Translations under genes and position numbers: made by a program
From: Candidatus Rifleibacteriota bacterium
Lineage (GTDB): Bacteria; Muiribacteriota; Ozemobacteria; Ozemobacterales; Ozemobacteraceae
Length of the DNA: 64,000 bases
NCBI GenBank assembly: GCA_012517355.1
Contig: JAAYVD010000112.1
Span: 1-64,000, forward strand
Direction: 5' to 3'
Shown here: positions 52,956 to 61,315 of the stretch, one piece after another
Numbering within the stretch: position 1 is the first letter of the stretch
Layout of the letters: the number at the start of each line of letters is the position of its first letter
The notes under the pieces: generated by a model
Told to the model about the DNA's origin: nothing
The model's database searches: none
The model's input: the letters and a program-made list of their open reading frames with translations, nothing else

Positions 52956-54788
52956 ATGTGCGGCATCATCGGATACATCGGCGACAAGCCGGCCAACGAG
53001 GTCATCTTCGACGGGCTGACCCGCCTGGAATACCGCGGGTACGACAGCGCCGGCATCGCCGTCCTCGAGGAGGGCCGGATCATCCTGGCCAAGGACATGG
53101 GGAAACTGCGCAATCTGCGCGAGATCCTGGTGACCAACTTCCCCTCCCGGTCGTCGCAGGGCATCGGCCACACCCGCTGGGCCACGCACGGCCGGCCCAG
53201 TTCGTTCAACGCCCACCCGCACGGCGACTGCCGCGGCGACCTGATGGTGGCCCACAACGGCATCATCGAGAACTACATGAAGCTGAAGCAGGCCCTGGTC
53301 GCCGCCGGCCACCGCTTCCAGAGCGAGACCGACACCGAGGTGCTCGCCCACCTGATCGAATCGCACTACCACGGCGACCTCGAGGCGGCCGTCCTCAAGG
53401 CCCTGTCGGAGGTCGAGGGCGCCTTCGCCATCGCCGTCCTGCACCGCGCCCACCCCGACCAGCTCGTCTGCTTCCGCAAGGAGAGCCCGCTGATCGTCGG
53501 CCTCGGCACCGGCGAGAACTTCATCGCCTCCGACGTCACCGCCATCCTGCAGCACACCCGCCAGGTCGTCTACCTGGAGAACGGCGAGGGCGCCGTCATC
53601 CGCCGCGACGGGGTCCGGTTCCTCGACCTCCGGGGCCAGCCCCTCGAGAAGAAACCCGTCGTCGTCGACTGGAACCCGGTCGCCGCCGAGAAGGGCGGCT
53701 TCTCGCACTTCATGCTGAAGGAGATCCACGAGCAGCCCCAGGTGATCCGCAACACCATCGGCGGCCGTACCTCCGAAGAGGAGGGGAAGATCTACCTGAC
53801 CGAACTGGGCCTCAGCGGGCCCGACATCTTCCGCACCCAGCGCATCGTCATGGTCGCCTGCGGCACCGCCTACTACGCCGGCTGCGTCGGGAAATACCTG
53901 ATCGAGCAGATGGTGCGCGTTCCCGTCGAATGCGACCTGGCCAGCGAGTTCCGCTACCGGCAGCCCCTCGTCGACCAGAACACGCTGGTGGTGGCCATCA
54001 GCCAGTCGGGCGAGACGGCCGACACTCTCGCCGCCGTGCGCGAGGCCCGCTCCCGCGGGGCCAAGGTGCTGGGCATCGTCAACGCCAAGGAGTCGTCGCT
54101 GACCCGCGAGGTCGATGGGCTGGTCTACATCCATGCCGGGCCCGAGATCGGCGTCGCCTCGACCAAAGCCTACATCGCCATGCTGACCGCCCAGGTGCTT
54201 CTGGCCCTGCTGCTGGGCAAGATCCGTGGCGTGCTGCACACCTCCTTCGTGCAGGAGACGATCCGCGACCTGAAGGTGCTGCCCCAGCTGATCGAGCGGC
54301 TGCTGGCCAATCCCGAGCCGATCCGCGCCCTCGCCGAAAAGTTCAAGGACGCCCACAACTTCCTCTACCTGGGACGCGGCATCAACTTCCCCACCGCCAT
54401 GGAAGGGGCGCTGAAGTTGAAGGAGATCAGCTACATCCACGCCGAGGCCTACGCGGCCGGGGAAATGAAGCACGGCCCGATCGCCCTGATCGACAAGGAC
54501 CTGCCGGTCATGGCCATCGCCACCAACCACGACGTCTACGACAAGCTGGTCAGCAACCTGAAGGAAGTGCAGGCCCGCTCCGGCACGGTCATCGCCATCG
54601 CCAGCGAAAAGAACGCCGAGATCCGGCAGGTGACCGAGCACGTCATCGAGATCCCCGACTGCCCCGAGATCCTGACCCCGATCCTGAGCGTCATCCCGCT
54701 GCAGCTGTTCGCCTACTACATGGCCGACCTGCGCGGCCTTGACGTCGACCAGCCCCGCAACCTCGCCAAGTCGGTGACCGTCGAGTGA
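52956..54788 (+). CDS. glmS: Glutamine--fructose-6-phosphate aminotransferase (isomerising)
   Basis: 610 residues, the normal size. The nucleophilic Cys2 (MCGIIGYIG) heads the N-terminal glutaminase domain (HTRWATHG, HNGIIENY). Two SIS domains follow (CGTAYYAG; SQSGETADTLAA; TKAYIAMLTAQV), and the C-terminus ends in LAKSVTVE. It makes glucosamine-6-phosphate for peptidoglycan and LPS. No glmS ribozyme is possible in the 31-base gap upstream. Confidence 0.98.
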   Translation: MCGIIGYIGDKPANEVIFDGLTRLEYRGYDSAGIAVLEEGRIILAKDMGKLRNLREILVTNFPSRSSQGIGHTRWATHGRPSSFNAHPHGDCRGDLMVAHNGIIENYMKLKQALVAAGHRFQSETDTEVLAHLIESHYHGDLEAAVLKALSEVEGAFAIAVLHRAHPDQLVCFRKESPLIVGLGTGENFIASDVTAILQHTRQVVYLENGEGAVIRRDGVRFLDLRGQPLEKKPVVVDWNPVAAEKGGFSHFMLKEIHEQPQVIRNTIGGRTSEEEGKIYLTELGLSGPDIFRTQRIVMVACGTAYYAGCVGKYLIEQMVRVPVECDLASEFRYRQPLVDQNTLVVAISQSGETADTLAAVREARSRGAKVLGIVNAKESSLTREVDGLVYIHAGPEIGVASTKAYIAMLTAQVLLALLLGKIRGVLHTSFVQETIRDLKVLPQLIERLLANPEPIRALAEKFKDAHNFLYLGRGINFPTAMEGALKLKEISYIHAEAYAAGEMKHGPIALIDKDLPVMAIATNHDVYDKLVSNLKEVQARSGTVIAIASEKNAEIRQVTEHVIEIPDCPEILTPILSVIPLQLFAYYMADLRGLDVDQPRNLAKSVTVE

Positions 54789-54801
54789 ACTTGGGGTGAC
54801 G

Positions 54802-54826
54802 TTGTTGCCCGATGAGTGGGCAACAA
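54802..54826. promoter_or_regulatory. Inverted repeat between glmS and mutS2
   Basis: TTGTTGCCC-GATGAGT-GGGCAACAA, a perfect nine-base stem 13 bases after the glmS stop. No T-run follows; it could be a weak terminator or an operator for mutS2. Confidence 0.45.
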
Positions 54827-54914
54827 AGTCATGTGTCCCCGGATTCTCCAGGTGTGGTTTAATGTCCCGGGCACCCACGAGAGGCCCGTAGTCACGCCAG
54901 GAGTCGAACCCGCC

Positions 54915-57416
54915 ATGGAAGCCAAGACCCTCGACAACCTCGAGTTTCCCAAGATCCTCGCCCTGGTCGCCGAACAGGCCGGCTCCCAGGCCGCCAAGGA
55001 CGGCATCCTCGCCCTGACCCCGTCGACCGACCGGGGGGGCATCGAGACCGCCCTGCGCGACCTCGACGAGCTGGTCGGGTTCCGCGAGGCGGGAGGCCGC
55101 CTGCCGGTCAGTGGCCTGCGCGACCTGCGCGGCATCCTGGCCCGGTTGCGCACCGGAGGGGAAAGCCTGACCGGCGAGGAACTGCTCGCCGTGCGCGCCG
55201 ACCTCGAGGTGCTGCACGCCCTGAAGAAGGCCTTCCGCCGCGAGGAACAGCCGCGCGAGCTGCGCACCCCGCGTGGGCGGCTCGACGAACGGGTCGACGC
55301 CCTTCCCGGCCTCGAGGGCATCCACCAGCGCATCCTGGTCTCGATCAACGAGAAGGGCGAGGTGCGCGACGAGGCCTCGGGCCGGCTGGGCAGCCTGCGC
55401 CGCGAGCTGCAACAGACGCGCGCCGAGCTCGAGCGGCGGCTGTCCGAGCTGGTCAACACGCAGACCGAGGTGGTGCAGGACCGCTTCTTCACCATCCGCA
55501 ACGACCGCTACGTGGTGCCGGTCAAGTCGTCGAGCCAGAGCCTGCTGGAAGGGATCGTCCACGACCAGTCGGGCTCCGGACAGACCCTCTACGTCGAGCC
55601 CCTCGCCTTCCTGGGCCTGAACAACCGGCTGGTCCGGCTGCGCTCCGAGGAACGCGAAGAGGTCATGCGGGTGCTGCGCGAGCTGACCGCCCTGCTGTCC
55701 GGCGCGCTCGCCGACCTGACGCTGGTCTTCGAGAGCCTCGTGTTCTTCGACATCCTGAACGCCAAGGCCCGGTTCGCCGAGAAGTTCGGGGCAAAGCGGC
55801 CGGAGATCGCGCCCGACGGCCGCCTCGAGCTGGTGAACGCCCGGCACCCCCTGATCCATCCGGACTGCGTGCCGATGGACATCACCCTCGAACCGTCGCG
55901 GTCGTGCGTGGTGATCACCGGCCCCAACGGCGGCGGCAAGACGGTGGCCCTGAAGATCGTCGGCGTCAACGCCCTGCTGATGCAGACCGGGTGCTACGTG
56001 CTGGCCGGGTGCCGATCCGCGCTGCCCATCTTCCACGAAGTGCTGGCCGACATCGGCGAGTCGCAGAGCATCGAAAACCACCTGTCGACCTTCACTTCCC
56101 ACCTCAAGCGGCTGAAGGAGATCCTCGACACCTGCGACGCGCACACGCTGGTGCTGATCGACGAGATCGGCACCGGCACCGACCCCGAGGAGGGCGCGAT
56201 GCTGGCCTACGGGATCCTGCAGGAGATCCGGCGGCGCGGCGCGCTGTCGCTGGTCACCTCGCACTACGAGGCGCTCAAACAGCTGGCCTTCACCACGGCG
56301 GGCTTCGTCAACGCCGCCATGGAGTTCGACTACCAGACCTTCCGGCCCACCTTCAAGTTCATGATGGGGGTGCCCGGCCGCAGCAACGCCCTGGCCATCG
56401 CCCGGCTGTTCGGCCTGCCCGAGGTGGTGCTGGGCGACCTGGTCAAGAGCCGCGAGGGGAAGAACGTGCGCGAGCGCGAGCTGCTCGAGGCCCTCGAGGG
56501 GGAACGGTCGCGCATCGAGGCGATGCGCCGTGCCTGGGAGGAGAAGACCCGCGAGATCGAGGTCAAGGACCGCGAAGCCGACCAGCTGCTGGCCCAGCTC
56601 AAGGAGTTCCGGCGGAAGCGGCGCGACGAGGTTTCCGAGGCCTTCGAGGCCCGGTTCCGCGCCGCGCAGAAGGAGCTCGAGGCCCTCATCAACCGCCTCA
56701 AAGCCAGGGCCGCCGCGCCCGTCCGGCCGGTTCCCGCCGGGGGGGCCGGCGATGAACCCACCCCGGCCGCCGACCTGGCCGAGGCCCGGGAGGGCCTGCA
56801 GTCGGTGCGGGCCACCCTCGACGACCTGGCGTCGCCCGCCGACGAGGAGCCGGAAAGCGCCGACCAGAGCCCCCTGCGGGTCGGGGACCGCGTCATCTGG
56901 GGCCGGCTGCTGCAGCGCGGGGTGCTGCAGGCGGTCGAGGAGGCACGGGGCCGGGCCGTCGTCGACTTCGACGGCAAGCGGATGACCATTCCCCTGGCCG
57001 AATTGCGCCGGGCCGAGGCGCCGATCGGCAAGACCGCCCCGCCACCGTCGCAGGTGGTGATCACCGCTCCCACCGCCCAGGTGGCCGAGGAGATCGACCT
57101 GCGCGGGCTGCGGGTCGAGGAGGCGCTCGAGAAGGTCGAGTCCTTTCTCAAGCTGGCCCAGGCCCAGCAGCGGGGGCGGGTCTTTTTGATCCACGGGAAG
57201 GGGACCGGGGCGCTGCAGCGGGCGATCCGCGAGTTCCTCGACCGCAGCCCCTGGCGCAGCAAGCACCGGCCCGGGCGGTACGGCGAGGGCGACCTCGGGG
57301 TCACGGTAGTGGTCTTCGATCCCGCCGCCGACAAGGCGCCCGAGGGATACGACACCAGCGGCCGGCCCGATGGGCGCCCCAAGCGCAAGAAAGGCGACCG
57401 TGACCGCCCCGTCTAG
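54915..57416 (+). CDS. mutS2: MutS2 family ATPase/endonuclease
   Basis: 833 residues. The core and clamp regions are followed by Walker A GPNGGGKTVALK (from residue 336), LIDEIGTGTDPEEG (Walker B) and SHYEALKQLA. A coiled-coil/KOW-like middle part follows, then a C-terminal Smr nuclease domain (~725-803) with EIDLRGLRVEEALEKV and IHGKGTGALQ. MutS2 suppresses recombination and rescues collided ribosomes in other bacteria. I chose the ATG at 54915 where family similarity begins; 33 codons of open frame precede it. Confidence 0.96.
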   Translation: MEAKTLDNLEFPKILALVAEQAGSQAAKDGILALTPSTDRGGIETALRDLDELVGFREAGGRLPVSGLRDLRGILARLRTGGESLTGEELLAVRADLEVLHALKKAFRREEQPRELRTPRGRLDERVDALPGLEGIHQRILVSINEKGEVRDEASGRLGSLRRELQQTRAELERRLSELVNTQTEVVQDRFFTIRNDRYVVPVKSSSQSLLEGIVHDQSGSGQTLYVEPLAFLGLNNRLVRLRSEEREEVMRVLRELTALLSGALADLTLVFESLVFFDILNAKARFAEKFGAKRPEIAPDGRLELVNARHPLIHPDCVPMDITLEPSRSCVVITGPNGGGKTVALKIVGVNALLMQTGCYVLAGCRSALPIFHEVLADIGESQSIENHLSTFTSHLKRLKEILDTCDAHTLVLIDEIGTGTDPEEGAMLAYGILQEIRRRGALSLVTSHYEALKQLAFTTAGFVNAAMEFDYQTFRPTFKFMMGVPGRSNALAIARLFGLPEVVLGDLVKSREGKNVRERELLEALEGERSRIEAMRRAWEEKTREIEVKDREADQLLAQLKEFRRKRRDEVSEAFEARFRAAQKELEALINRLKARAAAPVRPVPAGGAGDEPTPAADLAEAREGLQSVRATLDDLASPADEEPESADQSPLRVGDRVIWGRLLQRGVLQAVEEARGRAVVDFDGKRMTIPLAELRRAEAPIGKTAPPPSQVVITAPTAQVAEEIDLRGLRVEEALEKVESFLKLAQAQQRGRVFLIHGKGTGALQRAIREFLDRSPWRSKHRPGRYGEGDLGVTVVVFDPAADKAPEGYDTSGRPDGRPKRKKGDRDRPV

Positions 57417-57435
57417 AGCAGGAGAACGGTTCCCC

Positions 57436-57933
57436 ATGGAAAAACAACGGATGGTCTTCGTCCAGGTCGTCGAGAAGCCCGCCCGCAAGCTCATCCTCAA
57501 GCGAGGGCGGCAGGCGACGGAGTATTTCGAATACTGCGAGGAGGTCGGGTGCGAGGTCTGGGGGGTCCTCAGCAGCCTCAAGGGCGCGCTGTACGAGCCC
57601 CTCGGCCTGTGGCTGCCGGCCGGCCTGCGCCCCCCGGGCACCTCGGAATACGCCCAGGGGGTGGAGGTCCCTGGTGACTACGCGGGCCCCATCCCGGAAG
57701 GAATGGAGCTGATCGGGCTGCCCCCCTGCCGGATGATGGTGTTCCAGAGCCAGCCGTATCGTGACGAGGAGATGGGGGTGGTGATCACCTCCCTGCAAGA
57801 GGCGATCGAGACCTATCGCCCGGAGATCTACGGCGACGAGTGGGCCGACGAGGAAGCCCCGCGGTATCAGCTGATACCGCTCCCTGAGCGTGGCTACATC
57901 GAAGCCCGGCCGGTACGGAAGAAAAAGTCCTAA
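57436..57933 (+). CDS. GyrI-like / effector-binding domain protein
   Basis: 165 residues. The pattern KLILKRGRQATEYFEYCEEVGCEVWGVLSS..., PPGTSEYAQGVEVPGDYAGPIPEGMELIGLP and FQSQPYRDEE matches the GyrI-like small-molecule-binding fold without a DNA-binding part. Members bind hydrophobic drugs or hydrolyse cyclopropanes. GGAGAACGG precedes the ATG, 19 bases after mutS2, so the two are probably co-transcribed. Confidence 0.8.
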   Translation: MEKQRMVFVQVVEKPARKLILKRGRQATEYFEYCEEVGCEVWGVLSSLKGALYEPLGLWLPAGLRPPGTSEYAQGVEVPGDYAGPIPEGMELIGLPPCRMMVFQSQPYRDEEMGVVITSLQEAIETYRPEIYGDEWADEEAPRYQLIPLPERGYIEARPVRKKKS

Positions 57934-58089
57934 CCCGCTGACACGCCATTCCCTGCCTGTCCCGAGGGTGCCCGGTTGCGCGCGCCATCCCGAGGCATAT
58001 CCGCCAGTCTTCATCGGAGATCCCGGCCGCCTACAGGTGGTGGCGCCGCCCGGACGACCATGATAGGATGGAAACAGGAGATGGTCACC

Positions 58090-59013
58090 ATGGCTCGTCG
58101 CTGTCGACACTCGTTTCCCCGGTGGTGGGTCCTGTTGGCGGTCTGGCTGGTTCCGATGGCCCTGGGGGCCGTCCAGACCCTTCCGCTTCCCGAGGGAGTG
58201 CTCCTCTTTTCCGGCGAGCGTGACGGCCAATGGGACCTCTATCTCTGGAACCCCGAACCCGCTCCGGAAGGCACGGTCACGGCCATCACGCGGACGAAGG
58301 AACCGGAAGGCAACCCCGTGTGGTGGGCCCGCCACCGGATGGTCCTCTGCTCGCAGCAATGGGCCGACGGGCGCTGGGCCCTGATGGGGTTCTCCCTCGA
58401 CGGCACCGAGGTCTGGCACCAGGCCACGCCGCGCGCCAATCTCGGCTGGCCGCAACCCTCCCCCTGGGACAACCGCGTCCTGGCCGTGCGGGAAGACCCC
58501 GCCACCGGCGAGACACAGCCCGGCATGTGCGAGTTTCCGCGGCTCGGGTTCAAGCCGTTCCCGCCTGCCGGAGCCCCCGGCGGCCAGATGGCCTGGGTCT
58601 CCCCCGAAGAGATCCTCGTCACCCGGCAGTCCGGCGAAGGGTTCGACCTCTGCCACCGCGCAATGGTGGGCGGGGAGGAGCGGGTCCTCGTGCACGGCGG
58701 CCGCAACTGGCTGCCCGCCGCGGCCCCCGCCGGCGGGGCACCCCTGCTGTTCACCCGGCGGGTCGGGCAGACGGGCAGCGTGTTCCGCCTGCTGCCGCGC
58801 CCCGACGCCCCCTGGGAATACGAGGACTGCACCCTCGCCCGCACCTACGACTGGCAGCCGGCGGTCACCCCCGACGGCGAGGGCGTGGTTTTCCTTTCCC
58901 TGCGCGAGGGCCGGTTCCGCGTGGTCTACCGCCGGCTCGACGGAACGGGCGAACGCGAGATCCCCCTGCCGGGGTTCACGGCGGTCTACCACCCCTCCTG
59001 GATCCGCCCCTGA
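58090..59013 (+). CDS. Exported TolB-like beta-propeller protein
   Basis: 307 residues. Signal peptide (MARRCRHSFPRWWVLLAVWLV...ALG-AV) followed by propeller blades of the TolB/WD40-like type (LLFSGERDGQWDLYLWN, PAVTPDGEGVVFLS, REGRFRVVY). Function unknown; perhaps periplasmic. The ATG at 58090 has GGAG eight bases upstream; ATGs at 58060 and 58081 are less well placed. Confidence 0.75.
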   Translation: MARRCRHSFPRWWVLLAVWLVPMALGAVQTLPLPEGVLLFSGERDGQWDLYLWNPEPAPEGTVTAITRTKEPEGNPVWWARHRMVLCSQQWADGRWALMGFSLDGTEVWHQATPRANLGWPQPSPWDNRVLAVREDPATGETQPGMCEFPRLGFKPFPPAGAPGGQMAWVSPEEILVTRQSGEGFDLCHRAMVGGEERVLVHGGRNWLPAAAPAGGAPLLFTRRVGQTGSVFRLLPRPDAPWEYEDCTLARTYDWQPAVTPDGEGVVFLSLREGRFRVVYRRLDGTGEREIPLPGFTAVYHPSWIRP

Positions 59014-59184
59014 TCGGCGGTTTCGCCCTGTCTGCCATCGCCTCCCCAGCCGTGATTCCGTTCCCCGGCACACCGCAGTTGCCCCTCCGATGGCGGCCCA
59101 AGGGTCGACCGGTTGGTGTCCGCCACGCCCTTTTGCCCTCTCCAATCGGGGCGTCCGCCGCGAATGTGCCGCGCAACACAGGTG

Positions 59185-59267
59185 CCGACCGCCACGAGAT
59201 CGGTCGTCCCCCCATGCCGTTCCGGGTGGCGACGCGAACCCTCCGTTCCGCGCCCGGCACGGGGGCC
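59185..59267 (-). repeat. Dispersed palindromic repeat, copy I (minus orientation, diverged)
   Basis: Read on the minus strand it runs GGCCCCCGTGCCGGGCGCGG, then GGGTTCGCGTCGCCACCC and a 3' hairpin built on CCGATCTCGTGGCGGTCGG. It has the consensus length (83 bases) with many substitutions, several paired in stems. Confidence 0.6.
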
Positions 59268-59281
59268 CTCCCCCCCTGCCC

Positions 59282-59644
59282 ATGCGGCGGCTGAAGCAGG
59301 TCTACCTGGGCCTGGCGGTCGGTCTGCTGGCGGCCCAGGCGATCATGATCCCTGGCGCCCTGTTCAGCTGGGTGCTGGCCAAGGCCTCCCTGCTCAGCCT
59401 CGGCATCAGTGCCAGCGCCCTGCTGATCCTGAATTCCCGGGAACGGGACGGCTTGCGGGAAACGGTCCGGCGGGCCATCGAAGGGGACCTCTGGGTGCAG
59501 CTGTCCTACCTGCCGATCTCGAAACGCGGCGTCGAGTTCTTCGCCGTTTTGTACGTGGTGCTGGTGTTGATGTCCGCCTACTTCGCCGAGACCATTCCCG
59601 TCATCATGCGCTTCTGGCGGGCCTGGTTCGGTGCGGAACCCTGA
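59282..59644 (+). CDS. Small membrane protein
   Basis: 120 residues with three hydrophobic segments (VYLGLAVGLLAAQAIMIPG; SLLSLGISASALLIL; FFAVLYVVLVLMSAYFA). No family recognised. It starts at an ATG just after repeat copy I. The open frame runs upstream through the repeat but carries no signal there. Confidence 0.6.
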   Translation: MRRLKQVYLGLAVGLLAAQAIMIPGALFSWVLAKASLLSLGISASALLILNSRERDGLRETVRRAIEGDLWVQLSYLPISKRGVEFFAVLYVVLVLMSAYFAETIPVIMRFWRAWFGAEP

Positions 59645-59777
59645 CGGGGCCAGAAAGACCAGGAAGGCCAGGAACCCACGCAAAGGCTGCGGGCCGCCGG
59701 CATGGCGGGGGAGAAGGGCGGGAGCCACTCGACGCCCGGATGGCCAGGGAGCCGGCGAGGGCCCCGCCGGCCCGGCC

Positions 59778-60239
59778 TCAGCTGCCGGGCGGGCCGTTGT
59801 CCCAGAAGGTCTGCAAACGGGCTACCAGCAGAAGGGCCAAGACTCCGGACAGGCTGATCAGAAGACTCTTGACGATGTCGAACAGACGGGAACCGCCCGC
59901 GAGTCCGTTCCAGGTCGGCTGGAACGACAGGTAGCGGATCTCGACCGTCTTGGGATCGGTTCCCCAGGCAAGATCCGGGCCCGCACTCTGGATGGTCCGG
60001 CCGTCCGGCAGGGGGAAGCGATAATGGATGACCCGGTACTTGGAACGGAAGCCCTCGATGGAGATCCCGACCACCTCGGCGGTCGCCGACCGCCCCAGCA
60101 GGGCCAGGACGAGGCCTTCCCCCCCGAACCAGAGCCCCAGCGCCAGGGCGAGAAGGCCGCCTGCCCACAGCGCGAGGGAGTTGAGAATGGGCGTGTCCGG
60201 ACGACGGGAATCGGCGGCGAGTTCTTCGAGAAGTCCCAT
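59778..60239 (-). CDS. DUF3592-like membrane protein
   Basis: 153 residues. Two TM helices flank a beta-rich outer domain with ATAEVVGISIEGFRSKYRVI, YRFPLPDGRTIQS and VEIRYLSFQPTW; this is the pattern of DUF3592 proteins. AAAGAGGA precedes the ATG. Function unknown. Confidence 0.75.
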   Translation of the reverse strand: MGLLEELAADSRRPDTPILNSLALWAGGLLALALGLWFGGEGLVLALLGRSATAEVVGISIEGFRSKYRVIHYRFPLPDGRTIQSAGPDLAWGTDPKTVEIRYLSFQPTWNGLAGGSRLFDIVKSLLISLSGVLALLLVARLQTFWDNGPPGS

Positions 60240-60534
60240 GGGTCCTCTTTCAGGAAGATGTTCGCCGGTTGGCGGAAGGGAAGACCTGATTCACAGCGGG
60301 GTCCTATCGGCCGGCATCCGACTCCATCCGCGGCGACTCCTTTCCCGCCCGGGATCTCCAGAGCCAAGGCCGACCAAGGGCTGGTTCATCCTTGCCAGCC
60401 AAGGCAACCATCCGCGTCGAGAGCAGATGAAGGGACATGCCAACCAGGCGACGGATGGCCCGGCACGCCTTCGGCCCCTCCCCGGTTTCCCACCGGCCGC
60501 GGGCGGTCCCGGGCCGGCGGGGAGGGTCGGCCGA

Positions 60535-60987
60535 TCAGAGGATCTGGCCGAGGATGGCGTCGAGTTTCTGGTTGAGGGCGCGGTATTTGCCGGCCAGCAG
60601 CTTCGACAACTGCAGCAGGAACTTCATCCCGAACACGGGGTCCTGCTTCTTGATGACCTCGAAGTGCTGGTAGTCGAACTTCCCGATCTCGGTCTCGCCC
60701 ACCGCCATGGCGTGGGCGGTGCGGCCCTGCTGGTCGGCGAAGGCGACCTCGCCGAACATCTCGTTGGGCTCGACGAACGAGGCGAAGGTGCCGCCGTTGG
60801 GGAAGGTGCGGTAGATCTTCACGCGGCCGGAGAAGACCAGCTTCAGCGAGGATCCGGTGGCATCGGCCAGGACCTCCTCACCATCCTTGTAGGTTCGGAA
60901 GGAGAGGAAGGTCGCCAACAGTTTCAACTCGTCCTGGGACAGGTCGCTCAGGCCTTTGAACCGGGCCAGTCTGAACTCTTCGGACAT
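60535..60987 (-). CDS. Stand-alone cyclic-nucleotide-binding domain protein
   Basis: 150 residues: a Crp-like cNMP domain with a complete phosphate-binding cassette (FGEVAFADQQGRTAHAM, Glu and Arg present) and a C-terminal helix, without a HTH. Unlike the fusion protein in the signalling operon, this one looks able to bind cAMP or cGMP and could report the product of the tandem cyclase. AAAGGAGG lies just upstream of the ATG at 60987. Confidence 0.85.
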   Translation of the reverse strand: MSEEFRLARFKGLSDLSQDELKLLATFLSFRTYKDGEEVLADATGSSLKLVFSGRVKIYRTFPNGGTFASFVEPNEMFGEVAFADQQGRTAHAMAVGETEIGKFDYQHFEVIKKQDPVFGMKFLLQLSKLLAGKYRALNQKLDAILGQIL

Positions 60988-61080
60988 GGGTATCCTCCTT
61001 TGTCGGATCTTGCCTGCCAAGGGTATCACAGAATCGCCCGGGTTGCCCGCCCTCGGCAAAAACCGGCCTGGGCGGATGGA

Positions 61081-61140
61081 GGCCACGCGGGAAGGCCACG
61101 CGGGGAGGCCGCGCGAGGAGGCCGCGCGAGGAGGCGGCCC
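61081..61140 (+). repeat. 13-bp tandem repeat, about 4.6 copies
   Basis: Units GGCCACGCGGGAA, GGCCACGCGGGGA, GGCCGCGCGAGGA, GGCCGCGCGAGGA and a partial GGCGGCCC. Confidence 0.8.
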
Positions 61141-61146
61141 GGGGGA

Positions 61147-61232
61147 CAGCCCGCGCGCAGGGGGCGAACCGGATGCTTCGCTCCGCCCGTCGTGGCGGCC
61201 AGAGGGGGAAGACCGCCAGGCCGGCGGTCGGC
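61147..61232 (+). repeat. Dispersed palindromic repeat, copy J (strongly diverged)
   Basis: GGGGGCGAACCGGATGCTTC then CCGTCGTGGCGGCCAGAGGGG, and a 3' hairpin ACCGCC-AGGCC-GGCGGT. Bases differ from the consensus but the hairpin order is kept. Confidence 0.45.
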
Positions 61233-61315
61233 GGCCCGCCGGGGACCCGCCAGCCACCCGGGTCCATCCGGAGCGGGTCCGTGGTCACCCGGCCGCCGAC
61301 GGGTGCTCCCCCGGG

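Larger units (their letters stand above)
60988..61315. other. Intergenic stretch with 13-bp tandem repeat and a diverged palindromic repeat
   Basis: No gene. It contains a 13-base tandem array (61081-61140) and repeat copy J (61147-61232). A frame of 90 codons runs through it in phase with the cNMP gene but is repeat-derived. Confidence 0.55.

Noticed and set aside
54880-54915. GGAGTCGAACCC resembling a reverse-strand tRNA T-arm
   Set aside because: No matching T-stem, anticodon arm or acceptor stem can be drawn; it lies just before the mutS2 start.
52758-57641. 1627-residue minus-strand ORF antisense to the TPR, glmS and mutS2 genes
   Set aside because: Its translation is Gly/Ala/Val/Leu-rich with no domain pattern, and the plus strand holds three well-recognised genes. 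Long antisense frames are expected at this GC content.
59041-59184. Further repeat copy upstream of copy I
   Set aside because: Fragments such as CCGATGGCGG resemble the consensus, but no full element or stem order could be aligned.
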